Assembly (NCBI GenBank): GCA_963789885.1
Contig: CAWBNB010000023.1
Location: 1-34,177, forward strand
Direction: 5' to 3'
DNA from: DATEDA01 sp963789885
GTDB lineage: Bacteria > Pseudomonadota > Gammaproteobacteria > Burkholderiales > SG8-39
DNA: 34,177 bases
Shown here piece after piece: positions 7,585-15,503 of the stretch. The number at the start of each line of letters is the position of its first letter. The first letter of the stretch is position 1. The position numbers were made by a program, and so were the translations under genes. Under the pieces are notes generated by a model. That model worked only from the letters and a program-made list of their open reading frames with translations, searched no databases and was not told the origin of the DNA.

Positions 7585-9885
7585 ATGGGAACGCCCGCGC
7601 GGCCGGCTGCTCCGGCCGGCAACACCGGCTCTCGTCCGGCGACCGAGAGCAAGGCGCTGCTCAGCCAGTGCCGAGACCTCGCGCGCTCGAAGCTGAGCCG
7701 AATCGTTTCCGAAGCGCTCAACAAGGTCGAGAACGACCTCTTCGCCGCCGCCGAGGCCTCGACCTCGCGCGCCGAGCAGCAGGTGCTGTTCGAGGCGATG
7801 TCGCAGGTGAAGACGCATCGCGCCGAGATCGCCGCCTCGTTCGACCGCTACTTCATCGAGATCTACGACCGCCGCACCGCCACCCGCGGCCTTGCGCTGC
7901 CGAGCGCGGCGCCGAGCCTCGGCGAGCTCTCGCTCGTGGACGACGCCGCCATGGAAGAGGATCTCGTCGTCAACGACCTCGCGCGCAAGACCCGCAACCG
8001 CATCGATCCGGAGCAGCTGCTCGGCATCCGCGCCCGGTTCGGCCACCTGCTGTCGAGCGAGCAGGTGGAGGACGACACCGCGAACCCGCTCTGTCCCGAG
8101 GCGGTCTTCGAGGCGCTGAAGATGGCCTGCGGCAAGATCCCCGGCGATTTCGCGGTCAAGCGCTCGCTCCTGAACGCGTTCCAGCCCTACGTCGCCGCCG
8201 GCATCACGACCGTCTACGCCGACGTCAACCAGAATCTGATCTCGCACCACGTCCTGCCGCGCATCCGGCACCAGGTGAAGCGCGCCGCCGACATCGGCGT
8301 CGCGGGCGCCTCCGGCGTCAACCCGGCGCTGGCCGCGAGCCAGGCGATGAACCTCGCGCAGCTGATGGGCGGCTCGCAGGGCGCGGCCGGCGCCGCGGCC
8401 GCGGCGCTCACGCAGAGCCAGCTGATGAACCTCGGCCAGCTGCTGCCCGGCGCCTCCGGCCAGAACCCGCTCGCGGTGAGCGGGACGCTCGACCTGTCGG
8501 TGCTCCTCGCCGGCGTGATGAACGGCGGCGCGGCGCGCGCGCAGGTGACGCGCATGCTCGCCGACCCGTCGCGCTACGCGATGGAAGCGGCGCTCAGGGA
8601 GACGCCCGCGAGCCCCGCGCTGATGACCTCGCTGTCGGCGCTGCAGTCGGCGGCGATACCGGCCGGGGGCGGCGCGTTCGACTTCATGTCGGCGCTCGGC
8701 GACCAGGTGCGCGCCCAGAGCCACCCGCTCGACCAGCTCACGATCGAGCTGGTGACGATGGTGTTCGACTACATCCTGGACGACAAGAACGTCCCGGAGA
8801 CGGTGAAGGGCGAGATCTCGCGGCTGCAGATCGTAGCGGTCAAGGCGGCGATCCTCGACCGCACGTTCTTCGCGCGGCGCCAGCACCCGATGCGACAGCT
8901 CCTCGACCGCGTCGCCGAGGTGGCGGGCGATCCGGACATCGCGACCGAGGAAGGCTCGCGGTTCATCCTCGAGCTGCGCGCGATGGTGGACTACATCGTC
9001 CACAAGTTCGCCGACGACCTCGCGATCTTCACCGCCGCGCTCGACACGCTCGAGCAGATGGTCGCGGAGAACCGCGAGACGCGGCAGCAGGAGCTCGCGC
9101 CGACCACGAGCGAGCTCGAGCGCAAGGAAGAGGCCGAGATCGCGCACGCGACCGCGCTCGCCGAGATCAAGCGGCGCGTGACGCGGAAGACCCCGGCCTT
9201 CGTCCGCGAATTCCTCTACCAGTGGTGGACCAAGACCCTGGTCGATGCGTACATGAAAGAGCGCGACGGCGACGACTCGTGGACTCACCGGCTCGGCGCC
9301 GTCGATGCGCTGGTGTGGAGCGTCTCGCCGCTCAAGACCGGCGAGATCCAGCAGCTCGCCTCGATGCTCCCGACGCTGATGCGCAGCCTCCTGCGCGGCA
9401 TGAACGCGATCGAGATGCCGGCCGACGTGCGGCACGGCTTCTTCAACCAGCTGATGCAGACCCACACGGCGACGATCAACGCCGCCAAGGCGCAGGCGAA
9501 GGGCCCGGCGGTGCCCACCGCCGCCGACGTCGCGCGCGTCGAGGAGGCGCCGGTCGAGGAGCCCGGCGTACCCGAGGAGCCGGTGGACACGCAGCCCGCG
9601 GTCGACGACTACTACGTCCACACCGCGATGGCGGTCGAGCGCGGCGCGGTGGTCGAGTTCATGGACGGCACGACGGCGGTGCGCGCGAAGCTCTCGTGGG
9701 TGAGTCCGAAGCAGACGATCCTGCTCTTCACCTCGAGCGCCGGGGGCGCGCGCAAACTCGCACCGAAGGCCTTCGCCGAGCTGCTGCGTCAGCAGAAGGC
9801 GCGGGTCATCGAGGTCTCGGAGGCGCTCATGGATCGCGTCGTGCACGCGATGATGGGGCCCGACTCGGTACCGGCGGCCGCCTAG
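7585..9885 (+). CDS. DUF1631 family protein
   Basis: A large, mostly helical cytoplasmic protein of 766 residues, recognised as the proteobacterial DUF1631 family by its overall pattern (TESKALLSQCRDLARSKLSRIV near the N-terminus, then MVFDYILDDKNVPETVKGEI and VKAAILDRTFFARRQHPMRQ in the middle). Residues around 235-320 are Ala/Gly/Leu-rich with repeated QLMNLGQL/MNLAQLMG-like segments. The C-terminal ~90 residues (VEFMDGTTAVRAKLSWVSPK, then TILLFTSSAGG) look like a beta-rich PilZ-type module, but the usual PilZ Arg residues are not evident. ATG 7585 was chosen because it follows AGGGGTG; GTG 7579 is an alternative. No function is established for the family as far as I know. It is a single-gene unit followed by a strong terminator. 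Confidence 0.85.
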   Translation: MGTPARPAAPAGNTGSRPATESKALLSQCRDLARSKLSRIVSEALNKVENDLFAAAEASTSRAEQQVLFEAMSQVKTHRAEIAASFDRYFIEIYDRRTATRGLALPSAAPSLGELSLVDDAAMEEDLVVNDLARKTRNRIDPEQLLGIRARFGHLLSSEQVEDDTANPLCPEAVFEALKMACGKIPGDFAVKRSLLNAFQPYVAAGITTVYADVNQNLISHHVLPRIRHQVKRAADIGVAGASGVNPALAASQAMNLAQLMGGSQGAAGAAAAALTQSQLMNLGQLLPGASGQNPLAVSGTLDLSVLLAGVMNGGAARAQVTRMLADPSRYAMEAALRETPASPALMTSLSALQSAAIPAGGGAFDFMSALGDQVRAQSHPLDQLTIELVTMVFDYILDDKNVPETVKGEISRLQIVAVKAAILDRTFFARRQHPMRQLLDRVAEVAGDPDIATEEGSRFILELRAMVDYIVHKFADDLAIFTAALDTLEQMVAENRETRQQELAPTTSELERKEEAEIAHATALAEIKRRVTRKTPAFVREFLYQWWTKTLVDAYMKERDGDDSWTHRLGAVDALVWSVSPLKTGEIQQLASMLPTLMRSLLRGMNAIEMPADVRHGFFNQLMQTHTATINAAKAQAKGPAVPTAADVARVEEAPVEEPGVPEEPVDTQPAVDDYYVHTAMAVERGAVVEFMDGTTAVRAKLSWVSPKQTILLFTSSAGGARKLAPKAFAELLRQQKARVIEVSEALMDRVVHAMMGPDSVPAAA

Positions 9886-9900
9886 CCAAAGCTTTCCGCC

Positions 9901-9975
9901 GCGACCCCGCAAGCCGGCGGGCTGCTGTCTCGCCGCCAAGCAAGGCAGCCCGATTTAGCGGGGTCGCATTTTTAT
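9901..9975 (+). terminator. Nested-stem rho-independent terminator after the DUF1631 gene
   Basis: An outer perfect 10-bp stem (GCGACCCCGC 9901-9910 with GCGGGGTCGC 9958-9967) encloses an inner perfect 8-bp stem (CGGGCTGC 9918-9925 with GCAGCCCG 9945-9952). The outer arm is followed at once by ATTTTTAT (9968-9975). It begins 16 bases after the stop codon. Confidence 0.8.
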
Positions 9976-9980
9976 ACCCG

Positions 9981-10024
9981 GGGACCGGCCCGCGCGCAAG
10001 CACTCTTCGCGCCGCGCCGGTCCC
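9981..10024. other. Second stem-loop in the 9886-10155 intergenic region
   Basis: GGGACCGGC (9981-9989) pairs perfectly with GCCGGTCCC (10016-10024) around a 26-base GC-rich loop that can pair further. There is no T-run on either strand. It sits 6 bases after the terminator tail and about 90 bases upstream of the next -10-like hexamer. The rest of the 270-base gap shows nothing except that hexamer. Confidence 0.5.
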
Positions 10025-10116
10025 GCTATCCACTTTCCTCCAGCGCCACACGCCGGTTTCTGCAGCGGTACCGTTGGCGGCGCTCGCCGCGCGTCCGGCA
10101 CGCGCCGGCCGGCGGT

Positions 10117-10122
10117 TACAAT
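10117..10122 (+). promoter_or_regulatory. -10-like hexamer TACAAT
   Basis: TACAAT followed by CGCCC, 33 bases upstream of the GTG start at 10156. No clear -35 is seen. It fits the recurring TAnAAT(C) pattern of this window. Confidence 0.45.
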
Positions 10123-10155
10123 CGCCCGACCATCCAACAACACACGGAGCTGGCA

Positions 10156-10470
10156 GTGTTCGTCTGGGCAAAAGTCAACGAGCGCGTATTCGGCGGCTAC
10201 CCGCTCGGTCAGGCAACGATCAGGGTGTCGCGCGACCCGGAGCTCGGCACGATCGACATCACGATCAACGATCCGAGCTTCGGCGGCGATCCGAAGCTGC
10301 ACGGCGGCGGCGTCACGCTCCGCCGGGACGACGCGATGTGGCTCGCCAACGCGCTCCTGCTCGCGCTCGGGCGCCGCAAGCACTTTACCTACGCGCGCCA
10401 CACTCGGGACCAGCGCCGGGACCAGCGCGACCCGGCGGGCAAGCCGCCGCGGGGCGGCAGCGGCAAATAG
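10156..10470 (+). CDS. Hypothetical protein, basic C-terminus
   Basis: A 104-residue protein of unknown function. The first ~75 residues look like a compact alpha/beta fold: ATIRVSRDPELGTIDITIND forms likely beta strands and DAMWLANALLLALGR a likely helix. The tail is strongly basic with a tandem RDQR-RDQR repeat (direct DNA repeat GGGACCAGCGCC/GGGACCAGCGCG near 10407) and Pro/Gly-rich end, which may be disordered or bind nucleic acid. The start is GTG 10156 with GGAG upstream and a TACAAT hexamer before it. It converges on the hydrolase gene with only 7 bases between the stop codons. The coding case rests on codon pattern and signals, not on a recognised family. Confidence 0.7.
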   Translation: MFVWAKVNERVFGGYPLGQATIRVSRDPELGTIDITINDPSFGGDPKLHGGGVTLRRDDAMWLANALLLALGRRKHFTYARHTRDQRRDQRDPAGKPPRGGSGK

Positions 10471-10477
10471 GGCCGCC

Positions 10478-11299
10478 CTAGCGTCCGGACGCGACTCGCG
10501 CCACGAAGTCGGCGAGCAGCCGGTTCACGGCGTCCGGCGCCTCGAGCATCGTGAAGTGCCCGACGCCGGGCACCACCTCGATCTGCGCGTGGGGCGCGCG
10601 GCTCCGCACCAGTTCGAGGAACGGCGTATTCGCACCGGGTGCAAGCGGGACGCGCTTACGCTCGGGCGTGATCATCGTGCTCTGGATCGCCAGCATCGGC
10701 ACGCCGACGCGGCCGAACGCGGCGGCCATGTTCCGGTGGTCCCAGCGCACCATCCTCGGAAATAGCGCCGTGCCGACCGTCTCCGGGAGCCGTGCCGCGC
10801 GCGCGCGGATCCGGTCGGCGGTCGCGCTCGGCGCGAAGAACATCTGCTCGAACAGCCCGCCGGCCCACGCCCCATAACCCATAGCGCCGATCGTCCGGCG
10901 CACGTCCTCCTCCGCACGCTCGCCCGCGGCCGCCTGGAAGCTCCCGTCGACGAGCACGAGCCCGGCGACGCGGTCGGGCGCGTCGAGGCAGGCCTGCAGC
11001 ACCACGCGCGTGCCCATGCTGTGGCCGATGAGCACCGCGCCGCTCAAGTTGAGTGCCCGCAGGAGTGCCGCCACGTCGGCACCGTAGGTCTCGATGTCGC
11101 ACGTCTCGGGCGCTCCGGGCGACGCCCCGTGGCCGCGCAGATCGCAGGTGATGACCATGTGTCGCGGGCTGAACGCCTCGACCTGCGGCTGCCAGTCCTC
11201 GTGCGCGCAGGCGAACCCGTGGACGAAGACGAGCGGCGGCGCGCCGGCACCGGTGCGTTCGTAGTAGAGCTGCGTGCCGTTGACCGTCGCGTGGGGCAT
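10478..11299 (-). CDS. Alpha/beta-fold hydrolase
   Basis: A 273-residue single-domain hydrolase. It has the oxyanion-hole motif FVHGFA, the DLRGHGAS turn, the nucleophile elbow GHSMG (Ser near residue 94) and the catalytic His in VPGVGHFTMLEAP near the C-terminus. The substrate cannot be told; the family includes esterases, C-C hydrolases and lactonases. The start is the ATG at 11299 with GAGGAG upstream on the minus strand and a TAGAAT hexamer 28 bases before it. It is divergent from the Bug receptor gene and shares a compact bidirectional promoter region with it. Confidence 0.88.
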   Translation of the reverse strand: MPHATVNGTQLYYERTGAGAPPLVFVHGFACAHEDWQPQVEAFSPRHMVITCDLRGHGASPGAPETCDIETYGADVAALLRALNLSGAVLIGHSMGTRVVLQACLDAPDRVAGLVLVDGSFQAAAGERAEEDVRRTIGAMGYGAWAGGLFEQMFFAPSATADRIRARAARLPETVGTALFPRMVRWDHRNMAAAFGRVGVPMLAIQSTMITPERKRVPLAPGANTPFLELVRSRAPHAQIEVVPGVGHFTMLEAPDAVNRLLADFVARVASGR

Positions 11300-11326
11300 T
11301 CCAGGACTCCTCGGGCGTCTCGCGCG

Positions 11327-11356
11327 ATTCTAGCCGCCGCGGGCGCAAGCTAGAAT
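11327..11356. promoter_or_regulatory. Back-to-back TAGAAT hexamers as an inverted repeat (divergent promoter)
   Basis: ATTCTAGC (11327-11334) and GCTAGAAT (11349-11356) form a perfect 8-bp inverted repeat with a 14-base centre. Read on the minus strand the left arm gives TAGAATCGCG, 28 bases before the hydrolase ATG. Read on the plus strand the right arm gives TAGAATGCG, 48 bases before the Bug receptor ATG. Each -35 would have to overlap the other -10, so the two promoters should exclude each other. It could also be a regulator site. Confidence 0.5.
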
Positions 11357-11404
11357 GCGTGACGTGTCCGCTCCGGCGGCCGCCCCCCCAAGGAGGAGGA
11401 AGAA

Positions 11405-12376
11405 ATGAGAACAGCGATCCGCACGGTGGCAGCCGCAGCGCTTGCGCTCGTCGCGAGCGCCGCAATCGCGCAATTGCCCTCGGGCAAGCCGATCCGCATC
11501 ATCGTCCCGTTCGCGCCCGGCGGCACGTCCGACGTGCTGGCGCGGCTCTTCGCGCCCAAGCTGCAGGAAGGCTTCGGCCAGCCGGTGATCGTCGAGAACA
11601 AGCCCGGCGCCTCCGGCAACATCGGCGCCGACTTCGTCGCGAAGTCGCCGCCGGACGGGCTCACCATTGCGCTGATGGACGTGGGCAACTTCGTCATCAG
11701 CCCGAGCGTCCTGCCGAACGTTCCGTTCGACATCGTCAAGGACTTCGCCCCGGTCACGATCATCATGTACTCGCCGCATCTCCTCGCGGTGAATCCGTCG
11801 CTTCCGGTCAACTCGGTGGCCGACCTGGTGAAGTACACGAAGGCCCATCCGGGCAAGCTCAACTACGGTTCGACCGGCCTCGGCAGCGCGCCGCACCTTG
11901 CCGGCGTGCTCTTCGCCCAGGGCCAAGGGCTCGTCTGGGTCGACGTCCCGGCGAAGGGCGGCGCGGATTCGATCCTGCACGTCATGTCGGGGCAGGCCGA
12001 CCTGCTGTTCAACGGCATGGTCGCGACGCTGCCGCACGTGAAGAGCGGGAAGCTCAAGCTGCTCGCGGTGTCGAGCGACAAGCGCGTCGCCGGCCTCGGC
12101 GACACGCCGACCGTCGCCGAAGCGACCGGGATGCGCGACTTCAAGACCGGAACGTACCAAGGCGTGCTCGCGCCCGCCGGAACGCCTGCCCCGGTCGTCG
12201 GGCGGCTGCATGCGGAGTTCGTGCGCATCTGCGCGCTGCCCGACGTGAAGGAGAAGCTCGAAGCGCTCGGCGCCGAGCCGATGCTCAACACGCCGGCCCA
12301 GTTCGCCGAGTGGATCAAGGCGGAGTCGGCAAAATGGGCCGGGGTGGTCAAGAAGGCGAACCTGAAGCTGCAGTAG
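11405..12376 (+). CDS. Bug-type tripartite tricarboxylate transporter substrate-binding protein
   Basis: A 323-residue periplasmic solute receptor of the Bug/TctC family. It has a signal peptide (MRTAIRTVAAAALALVASA, cut near AIA-Q), then the family start PIRIIVPFAPGGTSDVLAR, ENKPGASGNIGADFVAKSPP, HPGKLNYGSTGLGSAPHLAG and DLLFNGM. Such proteins bind carboxylates and often work without a neighbouring permease, as here. The start is ATG 11405 with a strong AAGGAGGAGG site. An acyl-CoA dehydrogenase follows after 28 bases, probably in the same transcript, which suggests that the ligand could be a carboxylic acid degraded as a CoA ester. The ligand itself is unknown. Confidence 0.93.
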   Translation: MRTAIRTVAAAALALVASAAIAQLPSGKPIRIIVPFAPGGTSDVLARLFAPKLQEGFGQPVIVENKPGASGNIGADFVAKSPPDGLTIALMDVGNFVISPSVLPNVPFDIVKDFAPVTIIMYSPHLLAVNPSLPVNSVADLVKYTKAHPGKLNYGSTGLGSAPHLAGVLFAQGQGLVWVDVPAKGGADSILHVMSGQADLLFNGMVATLPHVKSGKLKLLAVSSDKRVAGLGDTPTVAEATGMRDFKTGTYQGVLAPAGTPAPVVGRLHAEFVRICALPDVKEKLEALGAEPMLNTPAQFAEWIKAESAKWAGVVKKANLKLQ

Positions 12377-12404
12377 TCGCCGCGGGCAGCCCGGGAAAGG
12401 ACTC

Positions 12405-14183
12405 ATGAAGGCCGAACCGGTCAGCGCACCGTCGAGCTACGTTCCGGACAGCTACGGCCGGAACCTGTACGAGGTCGATCCGCAGTTCGACGCCCTGCTG
12501 AGGCTCTACCTGCCGGGCGATCTCTTCGGTCACCTCCGGCCGCACCTCGTTCGGCTGGGCGGGCTCGCCGGAAGCACGCTCGATGAGCTCGCCGGGACCG
12601 CGGACCGGAATCCGCCCGCGCTGCGCCATCGGACGCGCAACGGCGCGGACCGCCAGTCGCTCGTCAGGCATCCGGCCTACCAGGAGCTCGAGCGGTTCGC
12701 CTACTCGGAGTACGGCCTGGCGGCGCTCTCGCATCGCGGCGGGGTCCTCGGCTGGCCCGACCCGATGCCGCCCGCCGCGAAGTACGCCCTGACCTTCCTG
12801 TTCGTGCAGGCGGAGTTCGGTCTGTGCTGTCCGGTGAGCATGACCGACTCGCTGACGCGGACGCTGCGCAAGTTCGGCTCGCCCGAGCTCGTCGCGCGCT
12901 ATCTGCCGGCCCTGACGAGCCAGGACATGGACACGCTCGCGCAGGGCGCCATGTTCATGACCGAGCACGGCGCCGGGTCCGATGTCGGTGCGACCGCGAC
13001 GGTGGCCCGCGAGGCCGCCGACGGCAGCTGGCGGCTCTACGGCGACAAGTGGTTCTGCTCCAACCCCGACGCCGGGCTGGCGATGGTGCTGGCGCGCCCC
13101 GAGGGGTCGGTGAGCGGGACGAAGGGGCTGGCGCTCTTCCTCCTGCCGAGAGAGCTTCCGGATGGCTCCCCGAACGGCTATCGCATCCTGCGCCTCAAGG
13201 AAAAGCTCGGCACCCGCTCCATGGCGAGCGGCGAGGTCCGCCTGGAGGGCGCCACCGCCCATCTCGTCGGCGACCTCGGCCGCGGCTTCGTGCAGATGAC
13301 CGACATGATCAACAACTCGCGCCTCTCGAACGGCGTCCGCGCCGCCGGGCTGATGCGGCGCGCGCTGAACGAGGCGCTGTTCGTCGCCAACGAGCGCAGC
13401 GCCTTCGGCCGGCGCCTGATCGAGCTGCCGCTGATGCAGCGCCAGCTGGCGAAGATGATGGTGTGGACCGAGCAGGCCCGCACGATGATGTTCCAGACCG
13501 CCGCGGCGCTGGGCGCGGCGGACAAGGGGGACGCCTCGGCGCGGGAGCTCGTTCGCATCCTGACGCCGCTCATCAAGTTCCGCGCCTGCCGCGACGCGCG
13601 CAAGGTCGCGGGCGACGCGATGGAGGTGCGCGGCGGCTGCGGCTACATCGAAGAGTGGGCCGAGCCGCGCGTGCTGCGCGACGCCCATCTCGGCTCGATC
13701 TGGGAAGGCACGAGCAACATCGTCGCGCTCGACGTGCTGCGCTCGATCCGGAAGGGCGACGCCCTTGCCGCCCTCGCCGCGCAATGGCAGCGGCAGCTCG
13801 ACGAGGCGGCGCTCACTCCCGCGCTCCGCGCCCGGTTCGACGTGCTGCTGCACGGTGCCGCAGAGTTCGCGCGCGAGGCGGCCGCGGCGCCGGACGACAC
13901 GTTCGCTCGCCAGGCCGCGTCGGGGCTCTACCATGGAACGAGCGCGGCGGCGATGGCGTGGGAGGCGAAGCGCACCGGCGACGCGCGCCGACTCGTGCTC
14001 GCGCAGATGGTGCTGTCCCACCGGATGGCGGCGCGCGACCCGCTTGCTGTCGACCCGGAGGCGACGCCCCTGCTCGCGTCGCTCCTCGCCGAGCGACCGA
14101 TCCGCGAAGCGGAGGTCGTCGCAGCCCTCGCGCTAGACCGGACCGACGCGGCCGGTTACGGCGTCAGCGCCGCTTCCACTTGA
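12405..14183 (+). CDS. Acyl-CoA dehydrogenase family protein (AidB-like branch)
   Basis: A 592-residue FAD-dependent acyl-CoA dehydrogenase homologue, longer than the ~380-residue classical enzymes. The N-terminal extension and the motif MTEHGAGSDVGATAT followed by GDKWFCSNPDAG, then LGTRSMASGEV, resemble the AidB/long bacterial branch. SIWEGTSNIVALDVL carries the Glu that is the catalytic base in medium-chain type enzymes. The last ~130 residues form an extra helical domain. It probably oxidises an acyl-CoA, or is an AidB-like protein of uncertain activity. The start is ATG 12405 with AAAGG. Its 3' end overlaps the convergent thioredoxin-like gene by 20 bases. Confidence 0.88.
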   Translation: MKAEPVSAPSSYVPDSYGRNLYEVDPQFDALLRLYLPGDLFGHLRPHLVRLGGLAGSTLDELAGTADRNPPALRHRTRNGADRQSLVRHPAYQELERFAYSEYGLAALSHRGGVLGWPDPMPPAAKYALTFLFVQAEFGLCCPVSMTDSLTRTLRKFGSPELVARYLPALTSQDMDTLAQGAMFMTEHGAGSDVGATATVAREAADGSWRLYGDKWFCSNPDAGLAMVLARPEGSVSGTKGLALFLLPRELPDGSPNGYRILRLKEKLGTRSMASGEVRLEGATAHLVGDLGRGFVQMTDMINNSRLSNGVRAAGLMRRALNEALFVANERSAFGRRLIELPLMQRQLAKMMVWTEQARTMMFQTAAALGAADKGDASARELVRILTPLIKFRACRDARKVAGDAMEVRGGCGYIEEWAEPRVLRDAHLGSIWEGTSNIVALDVLRSIRKGDALAALAAQWQRQLDEAALTPALRARFDVLLHGAAEFAREAAAAPDDTFARQAASGLYHGTSAAAMAWEAKRTGDARRLVLAQMVLSHRMAARDPLAVDPEATPLLASLLAERPIREAEVVAALALDRTDAAGYGVSAAST

Positions 14184-14715
14184 TCGAGCAGCCGATCGCC
14201 GTCGTCTGATCCACCGGACCCTTGCCGGTCTGCGCAACGCCGACCATCGCGTCGAAGAGCTCGCGGCGCGCGTTCGCGATCGGCGCGGTCTTCGACGCGT
14301 CGAGCCGCCCGTGGTACTGCAGCTCGAGATCGGCGTTGTAGCCGAAGAACTCCGGCGTGCATACCGCGTCGTACGCCCGCGCCACGCTCTGGCTCTCGTC
14401 GAGCACGTACGGAAACGGGAAGCCGAACTCGCGCGCCACCCGCTGCATGTTCTCGAACGAGTCTTCGGGATAGTCGGCCGCGTCGTTCGCCATGATGGCG
14501 ATCGAGCCGATGCCGTGCGCGGCGAGCTCCCTGCAGTCGCGGACGAGCCGCTCGCGGATCGCCTTCACGTACGGACAGTGGTTGCAGATGAACATCACGA
14601 CGAGGCCCTTGGGCCCGCGCGCGGAGGCGAGCGTATGCCGCTTGCCGTCGGTGCCCGGCAGGTCGAAATCGACGGCCTTGCGGCCGAAATCGCACACCTG
14701 GGTCGGCGTTGCCAT
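14164..14715 (-). CDS. Thioredoxin-like (AhpC/TSA, redoxin family) protein
   Basis: A 183-residue cytoplasmic protein with a redoxin fold. The core is VDFDLPGTDGKRHTL, then LVVMFICNHCPYVKAI with a C-x-x-C pair of the form CNHC, and later YVLDESQSVARAY and CTPEFFGYNADLELQYHG. This is the widespread thioredoxin-family group often annotated as AhpC/TSA or alkyl hydroperoxide reductase-like; peroxidase or disulphide activity is plausible but unproven. The ATG at 14715 lacks a strong Shine-Dalgarno. On the minus strand TAAGATCGCG (14751-14746) lies about 30 bases upstream and may be its -10. It is divergent from rsmE with only 38 bases between the starts. Confidence 0.85.
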   Translation of the reverse strand: MATPTQVCDFGRKAVDFDLPGTDGKRHTLASARGPKGLVVMFICNHCPYVKAIRERLVRDCRELAAHGIGSIAIMANDAADYPEDSFENMQRVAREFGFPFPYVLDESQSVARAYDAVCTPEFFGYNADLELQYHGRLDASKTAPIANARRELFDAMVGVAQTGKGPVDQTTAIGCSIKWKRR

Positions 14716-14753
14716 GGGAGAATTTCTCAGGAGAGACGCGACGCGATCTTAGC

Positions 14754-15494
14754 ATGCAGCGCACACCCGCCCGCCCGCCGCGGCTCCATTGCGAGGCCGT
14801 GCTCTCGCCCGGCGCGAGCGTCGAGCTGCCGGAGCGCGCGGCGCGTCACGTCGCCGCGCTGCGGCTGCAGCGCGGCGACGAGGTCGTGCTCTTCAACGGC
14901 GACGGATCGGAATCGAACGCGACGCTCGTGGCGCTCGGCAGGCGCGGCGTGGTCGCCGCCGTGCGCGAGCGGCGCGCGATCGACCGCGAGTCGCCGTTCG
15001 AAATCCATCTCGCGCAGGGGATCTGCGCCGGCGACCGGATGGACCTCGTCCTGCAGAAGGCGACCGAGCTCGGCGTCGCGTCGATCCAGCCGGTCACGAC
15101 GGCGCGTTCGATCGTGCGCCTCGCGCGCGAGCGCCGGGAGCGCCGCGAGACGCACTGGCAGAACGTGGTGATCGCCGCGTGCGAGCAGTGCGGCCGCAAT
15201 CTCATCCCGCCGGTGGCGCCGAGCACCGGGCTGCCGGAGTTCGTGGCGCTGCCCGCCCGCGGCGGCACGCGCTTCCTGCTCGCCCCCGACGGCGAGGCGA
15301 CGCTCCGCGCGCTCGCGCCGCTGGCGCCGGTAACGCTCCTGATCGGTCCGGAGGGGGGACTCGCCCCCGAGGAGCGCGAGCTCGCCGCGGCACGTGGGTT
15401 CACCCCCGTGCGGTTCGGCCCGAGGATCTTGCGGACGGAAACCGCCCCGCTCGCCGCGCTCGCCGCGCTGCAGGCGCTCTACGGCGACTGCTGA
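14754..15494 (+). CDS. rsmE: 16S rRNA (uracil-1498-N3)-methyltransferase RsmE
   Basis: A 246-residue SPOUT-class RNA methyltransferase that methylates U1498 in the decoding region of the small subunit. The N-terminal PUA-like domain contains HVAALRLQRGDEVVLFNGDG. The C-terminal knotted SAM domain contains LVLQKATELGV, AACEQCGRN, LLIGPEGGLAPEE and the end signature RFGPRILRTETAPLAAL. The length matches the family. ATG 14754 was chosen because homologues begin a few residues before the RLHCEA segment; the purine-rich AGGAGAG is about 18 bases upstream, which is far. The frame is open further back to a TTG at 14709, so the start has some doubt. Confidence 0.93.
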   Translation: MQRTPARPPRLHCEAVLSPGASVELPERAARHVAALRLQRGDEVVLFNGDGSESNATLVALGRRGVVAAVRERRAIDRESPFEIHLAQGICAGDRMDLVLQKATELGVASIQPVTTARSIVRLARERRERRETHWQNVVIAACEQCGRNLIPPVAPSTGLPEFVALPARGGTRFLLAPDGEATLRALAPLAPVTLLIGPEGGLAPEERELAAARGFTPVRFGPRILRTETAPLAALAALQALYGDC

Positions 15495-15503
15495 AGAGCC
15501 GAC

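Noticed and set aside
7534..9939. An 801-codon minus-strand frame opposite the DUF1631 gene
   Set aside because: The translation is Arg/His/Asp/Leu-rich and low in complexity, as expected for the antisense of GC-rich coding DNA. The plus strand has the start signals and terminator.
10400..10440. Tandem repeat GGGACCAGCGCC/G as a mobile or satellite element
   Set aside because: Only two copies of 12 bases within a coding tail (RDQR-RDQR); it is a short internal duplication.
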